From assembly GCA_964397295.1 (NCBI GenBank), contig CAYNJG010000001.1, positions 76,181-140,180 on the forward strand: a DNA stretch of 64,000 nucleotides, given 5' to 3'. Under the pieces are notes generated by a model, which saw only the letters and a program-made list of their open reading frames with translations, had not been told where the DNA came from and searched no databases. Source of the stretch: CAYNJG01 sp964397295. Lineage in GTDB: Bacteria > Planctomycetota > Planctomycetia > Pirellulales > Pirellulaceae. Below, in pieces: positions 36,005 through 44,924 of the stretch (positions are counted from its first letter, which is position 1; every line of letters starts with the position of its first letter). A program made the translations under genes and the position numbers.

Positions 36005-36027
36005 GTGTCGCTAGCGATACCAGACAC
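36005..36027. promoter_or_regulatory. Palindrome in the dnaA leader
   Basis: A 10-bp perfect palindrome (TCGCTAGCGA, 36008-36017) overlaps an outer repeat GTGTC/GACAC, 16 bp from the dnaA start. A further 6-bp inverted repeat (GACCCA / TGGGTC) is at 36048-36064. Possible operator sites for dnaA control; unproved. Confidence 0.3.
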
Positions 36028-36188
36028 ACTGAATTCCGTGATCGATGGACCCAATCCCTGGGTCTAACGAAACCGTAACATTGAACGCGAGATGGTCTGT
36101 TTTTCAAGCACTTTTCGCATCGACGAATAAGCCCGGATTTTACCTTTTTTCAGCTGAATTAGCGAGTGCTGAAGGAGCCAAATCCAAG

Positions 36189-37340
36189 CTATTTGAATGC
36201 TCGTAAGTTATTCACCACAGACAGGATACGACCGGCCACCAAATCAATGTCAGAATGGATCGTGTTGACACCAAGACTCAGCCGAATCGAGCCCTCAACT
36301 AACGATTTTTCCACACCCGTAGCCATTACCACATGTGAAGGTTCGCTCGATCCGCTCGTACAAGCAGATCCCGTCGAGCACTCAATACCAGCTAGGTCGA
36401 GGGCCATAACAAGAGCCTGCCGATCGATACCCGAAAACGCCAAATTAGTGGTGTGGGGCATTCGAGGATCAGATCCAATGACGACACATTGGCATTCACT
36501 AACGAGTTTGCTCTCCAGGCGATTTCGAAGACTGGTCATCTGTTCGCACCAATCCGCCGACCTGTCGAGCATCATCGCCAGTGCCTTGCCCATACCAACG
36601 ACATGGGCGATAGACTCGGTACCGGGTCGAAGCCCCAATTGCTGCGAACCACCCACTAAGAACGGCCGCAGATTGATACCGTGACGAACCAGCAGACCAC
36701 CCACGCCACGCGGACCGTGGAACTTATGAGCTGAAAAAGCAAGCGACGTGACGCCCAATTCACGGAAATTGATTGGCATCTTGCCTACGACTTGGACAGC
36801 ATCACAGTGAAAAGGCACGTTGCGCGAAGTGCATAAACTGGCAATTCTGCGGATGGGCTGAATTGTGCCGATTTCATTGTTGGCAAACATGATGCAAACC
36901 AGACGAGTTTCTTCGTCCATTGCAGCTTCAAGATCATCAACATTAACGTGACCAGAACGGCCTACCGGGAGTCGCCGGATCTCGATTCCGTCTGGAATCT
37001 GTTCGACGGGCTCCAAAACACTTGGATGTTCGATGCTGCTAACGATGACATTGCCAGAACTCGAGACTAAGCCGTGAATCGCCAGATTGTTGGATTCAGT
37101 GCCGCCGCTGGTGAAGATCAATTGATCAACGCTCGGAGCCGAAAACCCGGCACCGAGCATTGTCCCAATGGTTTCGCGAGTGGATTCTAGCACACGACGA
37201 GCCTCGCGTCCCGAGGCATGTTGACTGGCCGGATTCAAGTAGCCCTGGCGGTAACACTCCGCCATTTCGTCGATAACTTCGTCGAAGATTCGCGTTGTGG
37301 AATTGTTATCTAAATAGATCGAACTCAACGCTAAACTCAA
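36189..37340 (-). CDS. Cysteine desulfurase (NifS/IscS type)
   Basis: 383 residues. PLP enzyme that takes sulfur from cysteine for Fe-S clusters and thiolated tRNA. Motifs: YLDNNSTTRIFDEV, FTSGGTESNNLAIHG, SIEHPSVLEP, Schiff-base lysine SAHKFHGPRG (Lys206) and catalytic Cys327 in GSACTSGSSEPS (group I loop). The start is TTG at 37340, sharing the TTGA junction with the stop of the di-haem gene; no better start is near. Pairing with a cytochrome gene is odd for this family. Downstream is dnaA, with a 199-bp gap. Confidence 0.93.
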   Translation of the reverse strand: MSLALSSIYLDNNSTTRIFDEVIDEMAECYRQGYLNPASQHASGREARRVLESTRETIGTMLGAGFSAPSVDQLIFTSGGTESNNLAIHGLVSSSGNVIVSSIEHPSVLEPVEQIPDGIEIRRLPVGRSGHVNVDDLEAAMDEETRLVCIMFANNEIGTIQPIRRIASLCTSRNVPFHCDAVQVVGKMPINFRELGVTSLAFSAHKFHGPRGVGGLLVRHGINLRPFLVGGSQQLGLRPGTESIAHVVGMGKALAMMLDRSADWCEQMTSLRNRLESKLVSECQCVVIGSDPRMPHTTNLAFSGIDRQALVMALDLAGIECSTGSACTSGSSEPSHVVMATGVEKSLVEGSIRLSLGVNTIHSDIDLVAGRILSVVNNLRAFK

Positions 37341-38659
37341 TCAATCTGTGGGGCGCGTAGCGTTTGTAGAAAAGCGATTACAGCCCGTTTATCCACATCT
37401 TTAAGGCTCTCGAACTGGTCTCTTGAGAATTTTCCGTCGCGGCCGTGTCGCATAATGGCAGCCGTTAAATGAGGAGATTTTCCGTCGTGAAAATAGGGTG
37501 CAGAATCGGCCACACCCCAGAGCGGCGGCGTTTGCCATTCCGAGGGACGAGGATGGTCGAAGCGAAGTGTGAACTCAGGATCGAATTCGGGTTCCACATA
37601 TGTATCCACCACCTTTTCATGTTCCACTTCGTAGAGATGGAAGTCGCTGTAAACGCCTTCTACGCCCCCAATGTCACGCACATGGCAATCCGCACATCCG
37701 ATTTCGGAGAAGAGTTTTTCACCACGGTGAACGACTGCCATCTTCGTTGGATCGTTGGGGATAACTTGTTGGGGAGCGGGTAGGCTTTTCACGAATGAAA
37801 CTAATTCATAAAGCTGTTGCTTCGTCATATCCAGTTTTGCGTTTTCGTCTTGGACGAATCGTTTTGGCACGGTTTGAGATACTTTGTGGTTCGTTAATCC
37901 CAACTCCATCGCACATGCGTTGGCGACAAATTCTTCGACGGTGGAGAATTGACCCTTCCAACCAAACTTGCCGGCTTTTCCGGGGCCGAGTTCCCGAAGT
38001 CGTCCAATGCCCGTACCATCGAACTTGCCTTCCAGTTCTCTTCCGATCTTTCCGAACGAACGCTTGGCCGAGTGGATACTGAGTGCGGTGTTGGAGATTT
38101 TTTCGATCTCGGCTAACCCAAATAGGGCTGGTGTATTGATCTCGTCCACTTGAACGGGGTCGAAGGTTTCTGTTCGGGTTGTAAACGTAGGTCCGCTATC
38201 GCAGCCTCCGCCGCCGTAGTTTGGTACCTCGAAAGTAAAGCGTTCTTTCGGAAACAATAGCCTTAGCTCGTCCATCGATTCTTCGAACGAAGAGTTAATG
38301 GCAAAGCTGTGCACACCACCAGCTACGACCTTTGGTCGTCCCGGAACAGGAAATGCTTCGAAAGCCGTCACATTATTGTTGTTTGGTCCCGCTCCACCCG
38401 TGCCGCCCTGAAAGTGACAAGCGACACACGAGCGTTCATTAAAAACAGGTCCTAACCCGTCTCCTTCACCACACAGTGGATCGTTGACGGTGAATTCGTG
38501 CATAAAAAGGGACTTGCCGGCGGCAATCTCAGCATCGGTTGGGCCCGAATTCACATAGAAAAAACCAGCGATGATCGCTGAGCAGCTAGCGAGAATTCCC
38601 AAACCGTAAAGCCAAACGCTGCCGCTACGCTGTGAACGTTTCGTAGTTTTTCGAATCAT
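37337..38659 (-). CDS. Di-haem cytochrome c, thiol-oxidoreductase-like (DUF1111)
   Basis: 440 residues from ATG 38659 (the frame is open to 38719). A signal anchor (WLYGLGILASCSAIIAGFFY) leads to two c-type haem sites, CVACH (78-82) and CADCH (322-326), matching the DUF1111/di-haem oxidoreductase family, related to di-haem cytochrome peroxidases. Motifs LFMHEFTVNDPLCGEGDGLG, NTPALFGLAEIEKIS and FRAT-like FDHPRPSEWQTPPLWGVADS are typical. The GHSDGRDGKFSRDQFESL type tail ends with FLQTLRAPQID. Periplasmic, membrane-tethered. The substrate is unknown. Confidence 0.9.
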   Translation of the reverse strand: MIRKTTKRSQRSGSVWLYGLGILASCSAIIAGFFYVNSGPTDAEIAAGKSLFMHEFTVNDPLCGEGDGLGPVFNERSCVACHFQGGTGGAGPNNNNVTAFEAFPVPGRPKVVAGGVHSFAINSSFEESMDELRLLFPKERFTFEVPNYGGGGCDSGPTFTTRTETFDPVQVDEINTPALFGLAEIEKISNTALSIHSAKRSFGKIGRELEGKFDGTGIGRLRELGPGKAGKFGWKGQFSTVEEFVANACAMELGLTNHKVSQTVPKRFVQDENAKLDMTKQQLYELVSFVKSLPAPQQVIPNDPTKMAVVHRGEKLFSEIGCADCHVRDIGGVEGVYSDFHLYEVEHEKVVDTYVEPEFDPEFTLRFDHPRPSEWQTPPLWGVADSAPYFHDGKSPHLTAAIMRHGRDGKFSRDQFESLKDVDKRAVIAFLQTLRAPQID

Positions 38660-38795
38660 GACGTGCCCCGAGCCTTGAATCTTGTTATTAGCCCTTGTCG
38701 CTGAATCGCATCTTACCAAATCAGACTGAGAGATTAAAAATGGAAATCTCGGATCACAATGGATAACCAGTTTTTAGCTGAAAAGAGCTCTTCTA

Positions 38796-39494
38796 ATGCG
38801 AAATAGCATCGAATCCCGATTTCGAACTTCGATATTCATCGGATTAGTCGGTCTCTGTCTGACACAAACTTTGCCAGCTGGTGAGTTCAATCCAGTGCTG
38901 AGCATTGGCGATTCTGCGCCGACATGGAAGGAACTACCGGCGACGGATGGCAAGAGCTATGCGTTTGAGAACTTCAAAGATGCTGACGTGATGGTCGTCG
39001 TATTCACGTGCAATAGCTGTCCGTATTCCGTCGATTACGAAGATCGCATAATCAAACTGGCGAAGCACTACCAAACATCGAAAGAGTCCAATGATGTGCC
39101 ACGGACTGACGAAGCCAATAAGAAAGATCCACCCAAGGTTGCGGTAGTAGCCATCAACGTGAATTTGGTCAAAGAAGACCAGCTGCCGGCAATGAAAGAG
39201 CGAGCGAAGAAGAAGGAATTCAATTTCCCCTACCTATTCGACGAGACTCAGCAAACAGCAAAAGATTTTGGCGCCACATTTACCCCAGAATTCTTTGTTT
39301 TGAATCGCGAGCGCAAAATCGTCTACATGGGCGCATTCGACGACAGCAGCGACGCGAAGAAAGTTACACGCCAACACGTGTACGAAGCGATCGAAGCTAC
39401 TATCGCTGGAAAAGAGATCGAGGTAGCGGAGACCGTCGCGATTGGCTGCGGTGTGCGATACAAACGAACGCGACGCAAGCGGAAAATCAAGTAG
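38796..39494 (+). CDS. Exported thioredoxin-fold redoxin
   Basis: 232 residues. Signal peptide (FIGLVGLCLTQTLPAG), then an AhpC/TSA- or ResA-like domain: SIGDSAPTWKELPATDGKSY, VMVVVFTCNSCPYSVDYEDR with a CxxC motif (Cys72, Cys75), FPYLFDETQQTAKDFGATFT and TPEFFVLNRERKIVYMGAFD. The redox centre fits a periplasmic disulfide-linked reaction. The C-terminus is unusually basic (RYKRTRRKRKIK). It faces msrB with only 5 bp between the stops, an appealing pair for oxidative-stress repair, but they are convergent, not an operon. Confidence 0.9.
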   Translation: MRNSIESRFRTSIFIGLVGLCLTQTLPAGEFNPVLSIGDSAPTWKELPATDGKSYAFENFKDADVMVVVFTCNSCPYSVDYEDRIIKLAKHYQTSKESNDVPRTDEANKKDPPKVAVVAINVNLVKEDQLPAMKERAKKKEFNFPYLFDETQQTAKDFGATFTPEFFVLNRERKIVYMGAFDDSSDAKKVTRQHVYEAIEATIAGKEIEVAETVAIGCGVRYKRTRRKRKIK

Positions 39495-39499
39495 TTCGG

Positions 39500-40015
39500 C
39501 TACTTCGTAACTTTTTTCGGCAGCTCTGTGCCATCGGGATAGAAACGCATCGATACTGAATTAACACAGTGGCGAACGTTCTTCTCAGTCAGTCTTTCAC
39601 CTTCAAATACATGTCCAAGGTGGCCTTGGCAGTTGTCGCAGATAATCTCGATCCGATATCCATCAGCGTCCGGTAGTCGTTTTACCGCACCGGCAATTTC
39701 ATCGTCGAATGCCGGCCAACCGCAACCGCTGTGAAACTTATGGTCGGACTTGTACAGAGCAGCGTTGCATTGACGGCATACGTAGGTGCCGGCGTCCTCG
39801 AGATCCGTGTATTCGCCGACCCCGGCTGGCTCGGTTCCTTTGTTGAGAATCACGTGCTGCTCAAACTCATTCAGCTCGTTGTACTTCGACGATTCTTCTT
39901 CGTTCATCTTTGACTCTTGCACAGTTGCCGTTTGCGAGGATGGTTCGATGGATGACGTGCATCCTGTAGCGATAACGCATAAAGCGAGGTAATAGTGGGG
40001 AAAAATACGTTTCAT
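39500..40015 (-). CDS. msrB: Methionine-R-sulfoxide reductase B, lipoprotein form
   Basis: 171 residues from ATG 40015; the frame is open to 40072. Lipobox VIATGC (Cys19) predicts an outer/periplasmic lipoprotein. Motifs: GVGEYTDLEDAGTYVCRQC, YKSDHKFHSGCGWPAF, CDNCQGHLGHVF and RHCVNSVSMRF. Zinc is bound by Cys80, Cys83, Cys126 and Cys129; the catalytic Cys is Cys150; Cys98 may be the resolving one. It reduces methionine-R-sulfoxide in proteins, using thioredoxin-like donors. An exported, lipid-anchored MsrB is less common than the cytosolic form. Confidence 0.93.
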   Translation of the reverse strand: MKRIFPHYYLALCVIATGCTSSIEPSSQTATVQESKMNEEESSKYNELNEFEQHVILNKGTEPAGVGEYTDLEDAGTYVCRQCNAALYKSDHKFHSGCGWPAFDDEIAGAVKRLPDADGYRIEIICDNCQGHLGHVFEGERLTEKNVRHCVNSVSMRFYPDGTELPKKVTK

Positions 40016-40160
40016 AGATACACCAACGACGCGAAGCGCAAAAAGGTTTGCCAGTGATTCGATACAGTACATGGTATCTTAGAAGGTAAAAGACGTCGAA
40101 GCTGCGGATCTATCCACAATTGTCGTGACAAGACTTCAAATAAGTCCCAAAGCACAGTTT

Positions 40161-41183
40161 ATGTCAAAAAAAATCTATTCGAGTGCGGCTGTTCTCGCTG
40201 CACTGTTGATTACCACACAGATCTACGCAGACCGCGTCGAGCTGAACGTTGTACCTGGTAAACGGGCATCACTCGGTTCCGCGCAACAATGGATGCAAGC
40301 GCTTTCGTCGTTGAAATCAGCTCGAATTCGCTCGGACCGAAATACAGGCTCAACTTCGCCCGAAGCCAAGTGGGTTGGTTCGACTCTTTACGTGACAGCC
40401 GTGATTGGCTCGGATAACAAACTGCATGTACCTGGCAAGCGTTTTACAATTCGACAATCGGCGGCGTTGTCGAATTGGCTAGAAGCTCAGAAAACGCAAA
40501 GGGAATCCGGTCCAGCCGAAACCAAAGATCGTTTCGGTCTTTCCTCAACGGAATTGCTTCGCGTGCATGAGATGTTGAAGGCAAAAGTAACGACTTCCAC
40601 GAATGGAAAAGTAGCGAGTGATGTAATGCGATCCATCGTGCGAAGCCATTCGCTGCCGATGAAAATGTCGGCTAGTGATTTCAAACGACTGGCCGACCAA
40701 AAGTTGGACGCAGACTGGCAAGGCTATTCTGTTGGAACGGTCATCGCGGCATTGTTGAGGCCGCACGAATTTGTGATGGTGCCGAAAGCAGAGGCAGGTC
40801 GCACAACGTTGCGAGTTGTGCCGGAGCGTTCAGTAAAAGAGGGTTGGCCGGTTGGCTGGAAGTCAGAGCTTAAAAAAGACGAGCTCGTACCGAAGTTGTT
40901 CGATAGTGTGCCGATCGAAATCTACGACACGCCAGTCACGGAGGTGATGAAGGCACTGGAAGCGCGTTTGGAGACGCCGATAATGTTCGATCAAGGACTC
41001 TTTGCAGCCGCGAACATCGACCCCACTACGACGACCGTTACTGTAAAATCACAAAAGACGTTCTACGGAAAACTCATTCGTGAAGCACTATTCAAAGTCA
41101 GAATGAATTCAGAAATTCGAGTTGACGAAAACGGCAAACCGTTTTTCTGGATTTCACCTGATGTGAAACCCAAACGTAAATAG
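40161..41183 (+). CDS. Exported protein with STN/secretin-like C-terminal domain
   Basis: 340 residues from ATG 40161; the frame is open to 40125. Signal peptide (SAAVLAALLITTQIYA), then an unrecognised domain with RVELNVVPGKRASLGSAQQW and FTIRQSAALSNWLEAQKT. The C-terminal 90 residues (VPIEIYDTPVTEVMKALEAR, PIMFDQGLFAAANID, TTVTVKSQKTFYGKLIREAL) look like an STN/secretin-N-type alpha-beta domain. No secretin pore region or other secretion genes are in the window. Convergent with the TPR gene downstream (stop 4 bp apart). Confidence 0.65.
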   Translation: MSKKIYSSAAVLAALLITTQIYADRVELNVVPGKRASLGSAQQWMQALSSLKSARIRSDRNTGSTSPEAKWVGSTLYVTAVIGSDNKLHVPGKRFTIRQSAALSNWLEAQKTQRESGPAETKDRFGLSSTELLRVHEMLKAKVTTSTNGKVASDVMRSIVRSHSLPMKMSASDFKRLADQKLDADWQGYSVGTVIAALLRPHEFVMVPKAEAGRTTLRVVPERSVKEGWPVGWKSELKKDELVPKLFDSVPIEIYDTPVTEVMKALEARLETPIMFDQGLFAAANIDPTTTTVTVKSQKTFYGKLIREALFKVRMNSEIRVDENGKPFFWISPDVKPKRK

Positions 41184-41187
41184 TGGC

Positions 41188-43026
41188 CTATTCAACGCCG
41201 GCCGGTTCGAGGACTTCTTCCTCGGACTTCTCTTCCTCAACGTTTTGGTCTTCTGTCTCTTCTTCCCCCGAATCACTCTCGGAGTCCTCAGATTGAAGTT
41301 CACGCCACGGTTTTTCGGCTTTGTAGCTGTCTAGTTCAGCTTGAAGCTGCTTGACCATTTCCTCATCAGGTTCCGGTGCATCCTGCGCCATTTCGACCGC
41401 TTGCGAGGAATACTTTTTTGCCAATTCAAAGTCACCGGACTCGGCGTAAGAGGCCGCAAGCGTGCTAAGAATGTGCGGTTGCTTGTATTGAGTTACTTCG
41501 CAAGCTTCTTTTGCGAGTGATATTGCATCTTCAGCGTTTCGAATGCCGTCTTTTGGCGAAGTGGACAGAACCCATGCCAGGTTGTTGAGAACACCGTCAT
41601 TCTTAGGAATGATCGCTTTTGCCTCACGGTAATCACCGACAGCTTTGGAGTGTTCCCCAAGGCTAAGGTAAGCATCGGCACGAGTTCGAAGTGCCAGGAA
41701 TCGAGCGTTCTTGATCCTCGTACTATCCGACTCGGGGTCCAGGGAAGCGAGTAGTGGTGAGAGCAGATCAACTACTTTCGCGTACTTTTTGAGTACGGTA
41801 TAGGTCTGGCCCAGCTGCAATCGAAACTCAGGATCCACTTTGCGGTTGTTTTCTTTTGCGTCCAACTCATCCAATTCCAAGAACTTTTCGACTTCGGCGA
41901 TCGCCTTATCCGTATCGTTCTGCGAGCGGATCATCATCCGTTGCAAGATAATCGAAGGTAGATTGGCTTGTAGCTTGCGTGTCTTTCCGTAATCTTTGGC
42001 GGCTGCCTCCATATCTCCTTTGTCATAGTTAACTTCCGCACGATCTAGGTAGGCAAGAAAGCTATCAGGCTGAATGTCGAGCGCTTTGTTGAGATCTTGG
42101 ATAGAGAAATCGTGTTCGCCTTGCTTGTGATAAAGGCGAGCGCGGAGCAAGTACAGACTAAATACACGAGGGTTTTTCTCGAGTGCCTGGTTGGCGTACT
42201 CCATCGCTTTTTCAAAATCACCAAGCCGACCTAACAACTCCGCCACAGTTTGCAGCGCGTCGGGGTCGTCGGGGTTTTCTTCCAGCAGACGGGTAAAGTC
42301 AGCAACCGCTTTCTCTCGAACCTTCTGCGACTCTTCTAGCTTTCCTTCAGCCGAGAGCATTTCGCCTTGTACCAACCGAGTCTTTCCACGCAAACGCCAA
42401 GCGTCGGTATTGTTGTTGTCCGCCTCGACTGCCTTATCTAACAGCGCAATTCTGGCTTCGCTGTTGGTTCCTTCGTAACCAGCTCGCAAGACCAACGCCT
42501 TGGATTGCATGGGTTTGTCTTCTTCGAGCAGCTTGATGGCTCGGTCTGCAGCGTTCCGGCCTTTGGCGAAGTTTTCCGGCGTGATAGTTGTTCCAACGTT
42601 CACACCTTCCAACCGCGCAATCATCATATGCACCTGTGGCAGCGTATCGTCGTATTCAAGAATCGAATACAAATCCTTCAATGCAAACTGCTTCAGCATT
42701 GCCGGACGTTCTGTACGTTCACGGGGATCAAACAATGCTTGCGCGAAACGCGAGCCGTGTTGGAAAAGCGACGCTGTGATAAGCGATTTGGCCAGAGATT
42801 CGCTGTCGGCTGGAAGGCCCTTTTCCAGCGCCGATTCGGTGAGTTCGATAACTCGCTCGAGATCAGCCATCGAGGAAGCATTCAGTTTCAGTGAAGTTGC
42901 TGCGTCCAAATCTGCTTGACCAGCCGCATCTTCTGCCATGGCGGATGTGTAAACCAGGCACGGGCCTAGCAAAAACGTCAAGAAAAGAGGGGCGAGCCGC
43001 CTACCAAGTGTTCGAAACGGGCGCAT
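41188..43026 (-). CDS. Exported TPR-repeat protein
   Basis: 612 residues from ATG 43026, which has GAGGA six nt upstream; the frame is open to 43056. Signal peptide (LAPLFLTFLLGPCLVYTSAMA), then about ten TPR helical pairs (AMEYANQALEKNPRVFSLYL, SIQDLNKALDIQPDSFLAYL, AVGDYREAKAIIPKNDGVLN) and an acidic C-terminus (SDSGEEETEDQ, EEEKSEEE). A scaffold of unknown partner. Compare the TPR protein at 27771: same kind, no evident sequence match over the N-terminus. Confidence 0.9.
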   Translation of the reverse strand: MRPFRTLGRRLAPLFLTFLLGPCLVYTSAMAEDAAGQADLDAATSLKLNASSMADLERVIELTESALEKGLPADSESLAKSLITASLFQHGSRFAQALFDPRERTERPAMLKQFALKDLYSILEYDDTLPQVHMMIARLEGVNVGTTITPENFAKGRNAADRAIKLLEEDKPMQSKALVLRAGYEGTNSEARIALLDKAVEADNNNTDAWRLRGKTRLVQGEMLSAEGKLEESQKVREKAVADFTRLLEENPDDPDALQTVAELLGRLGDFEKAMEYANQALEKNPRVFSLYLLRARLYHKQGEHDFSIQDLNKALDIQPDSFLAYLDRAEVNYDKGDMEAAAKDYGKTRKLQANLPSIILQRMMIRSQNDTDKAIAEVEKFLELDELDAKENNRKVDPEFRLQLGQTYTVLKKYAKVVDLLSPLLASLDPESDSTRIKNARFLALRTRADAYLSLGEHSKAVGDYREAKAIIPKNDGVLNNLAWVLSTSPKDGIRNAEDAISLAKEACEVTQYKQPHILSTLAASYAESGDFELAKKYSSQAVEMAQDAPEPDEEMVKQLQAELDSYKAEKPWRELQSEDSESDSGEEETEDQNVEEEKSEEEVLEPAGVE

Positions 43027-43130
43027 AAGAATTCCTCGAGAAAACGTAAGTCTCATTAGACCTATTATAGGCCATTATGGTCGTACCGTCGTCTCGGGAA
43101 AAGCGTGACGCGGGTACTTTAAGTGCGAAA

Positions 43131-44711
43131 CTACACCGGGACGTCGCCGGTAGTCCATTCTCCGTCGACCAAACGCCAGGTCTTTCCAGTCGGATTTTTG
43201 TTAGCTAGACATGCTGGCAACCTGTTTGGGCGGACATTGTCGTAGCATTCCAGCATGGCAAAACGAATCAAAGATCCGGGTATTCCGACCGCGGTGAAGC
43301 CAGGATGGCCCGTGGCAGGGAAGGGACCACCGTGGTTCATTGCTGCCGAAACTGCGACGCCAGTTGGCATTTTGTCATTCAGCAATCTACCAACCAAGGG
43401 GCGAAGTACTTCCGCCACGCGATCGTAGGCTGCGTCGTCACTGCCCGATTTAGCTGAATAGATGCACCCCGTTAGGTTACCTTCTAACTTCGCAACGACT
43501 TCACAAACCTCATCTAGATTCTTGGCGACAACAAACAAGGCAGCATTTCCGAAGGCCTCCGTTTGGAAAGTCTCAGGATCCGAAAGAAACTTTGACCCAC
43601 TAACCTTTAAAACGGTGTTCGCACAGCTGTAGCCCGATCCGGTTCCGGTGGGACCGCCAAGTAACTCTTCCGCACCCGCACTTTTGAGCGTCGCTACGTT
43701 TTGAGCCAGCGATTTTTCGACACTAGCCGATAGCAGCGTGCCAACTGGTGCTTCTTTATATAGTCCCAACACTTGGTCCAAGAACGCCTGGCTGGCTTCG
43801 CTTTCCACCAAGACCGCCATTCCGGGATTGGTGCAGAATTGCCCCGTGCCCATCAATCCGCTTGTTTTGTACTCGGTAGCGATTTCGTCTGCTCGTTCTT
43901 CGAGCGAACCAGGCAAGAAGACAACCGGATTGACACTGGAGAGCTCAAGATAAATTGGTTTGCCAGTTGCGTCCGCTGCGGACTTTAATTTCAATCCGGC
44001 ACCGCGACTGCCTGTGTAGCCGGTTGCTCCAGCTCGACGATCCGAAACGAGCTTTTCGCCATCCGCGTGATCGGTGCGATAGATCAACTGAACGATGGAG
44101 TTGGGAACATCACATTGCTTGGCCGCTTCAAGTGCTTCTTCGGCGAAGATCCGAGTGGTTCCAGGATGAGATGAGTTGGCTTTTCCAATGACCGGATTTC
44201 CAGCAGCGATCGCGGCGGCAAAGTCGCCACCCGAAACGCTGCCAAAGGCGAATGGAAAATTGTTAGGACCGAAAACACATACAGGACCGATCGGCGCAAG
44301 GTAGGATCGAATGCCTGTTGCGGTATCGATGACGCAGTTCTTCCAGGACATTTCACGAGCCGCTTTTGCAGCCTGACGTAGCTGGCCGGTCGTTCGTGGA
44401 AGCTCACCATCCGCCAGTCGAGGTGACTTGGGAAGAGCCGTTTCAGCGTGAGCCATCTCGACCAAATCGTCTTTTCGAGCTTCGATGCGATCGGCGAATA
44501 CTTCTAAGAAAACGGCGATCTGCTCGCCGGACAGTTTTCGCATTTCTCTCGCCGCACCCACGGCAGCATCCAACGCAGCGTCGCAGTCTGCCCATGAGCT
44601 GACGGGATATTCGTCCGCAATTGCCTCGCGTGTCGTTGGATTGTCGGCTTGGAACGTCTTGTTTGCGCTGGCTGGACGCCATTCGCCCGCTATGAGTACC
44701 GGATGCGTCAT
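43131..44711 (-). CDS. NADP-dependent aldehyde dehydrogenase (2-ketoglutarate semialdehyde DH type)
   Basis: 526 residues from ATG 44711, with GGAAAG upstream; the frame is open to 44801. ALDH fold: N-domain (FVGGEWRPA-like LIAGEWRPASANKTF), GPNNFPFAFGSVSGGDFAAA (147-167), cofactor loop KANSSHPGT, general base Glu256 in LELSSVNPVV, and the nucleophile Cys293 in GQFCTNPGM. The pattern FGPNNFPFAF and GQFCTNPG is typical of the alpha-ketoglutaric semialdehyde dehydrogenase clade (sugar-acid breakdown). Divergent from the Gfo/Idh gene, which may act on sugars as well. Confidence 0.92.
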   Translation of the reverse strand: MTHPVLIAGEWRPASANKTFQADNPTTREAIADEYPVSSWADCDAALDAAVGAAREMRKLSGEQIAVFLEVFADRIEARKDDLVEMAHAETALPKSPRLADGELPRTTGQLRQAAKAAREMSWKNCVIDTATGIRSYLAPIGPVCVFGPNNFPFAFGSVSGGDFAAAIAAGNPVIGKANSSHPGTTRIFAEEALEAAKQCDVPNSIVQLIYRTDHADGEKLVSDRRAGATGYTGSRGAGLKLKSAADATGKPIYLELSSVNPVVFLPGSLEERADEIATEYKTSGLMGTGQFCTNPGMAVLVESEASQAFLDQVLGLYKEAPVGTLLSASVEKSLAQNVATLKSAGAEELLGGPTGTGSGYSCANTVLKVSGSKFLSDPETFQTEAFGNAALFVVAKNLDEVCEVVAKLEGNLTGCIYSAKSGSDDAAYDRVAEVLRPLVGRLLNDKMPTGVAVSAAMNHGGPFPATGHPGFTAVGIPGSLIRFAMLECYDNVRPNRLPACLANKNPTGKTWRLVDGEWTTGDVPV

Positions 44712-44924
44712 GATTGGTGCTTTCCAAAGTTCGTTATTTCGCCTCATTGCATCCGCACGCTGTCCGACAATCAAGGGGTGGTCCGTAACAGCCGTTGCCA
44801 AAACAGAGAGTCGCGAATTCTCCTAACTCTCAGCAAGGTGTGAATTCGCCTTTCCAAGACGTTATGCTAGGAACGCACGCGGACAAAATCTCTCACGACC
44901 AACGACCCTAAAAGGTGGATGATC

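Noticed and set aside
37389..37397. Perfect DnaA box TTATCCACA
   Set aside because: Single box inside the di-haem cytochrome coding sequence; no cluster around it, so not evidence for oriC by itself.
40111..40119. Near DnaA box TATCCACAA in the gap between msrB and the STN-like gene
   Set aside because: Solitary and far from the replication genes; expected by chance in 64 kb.
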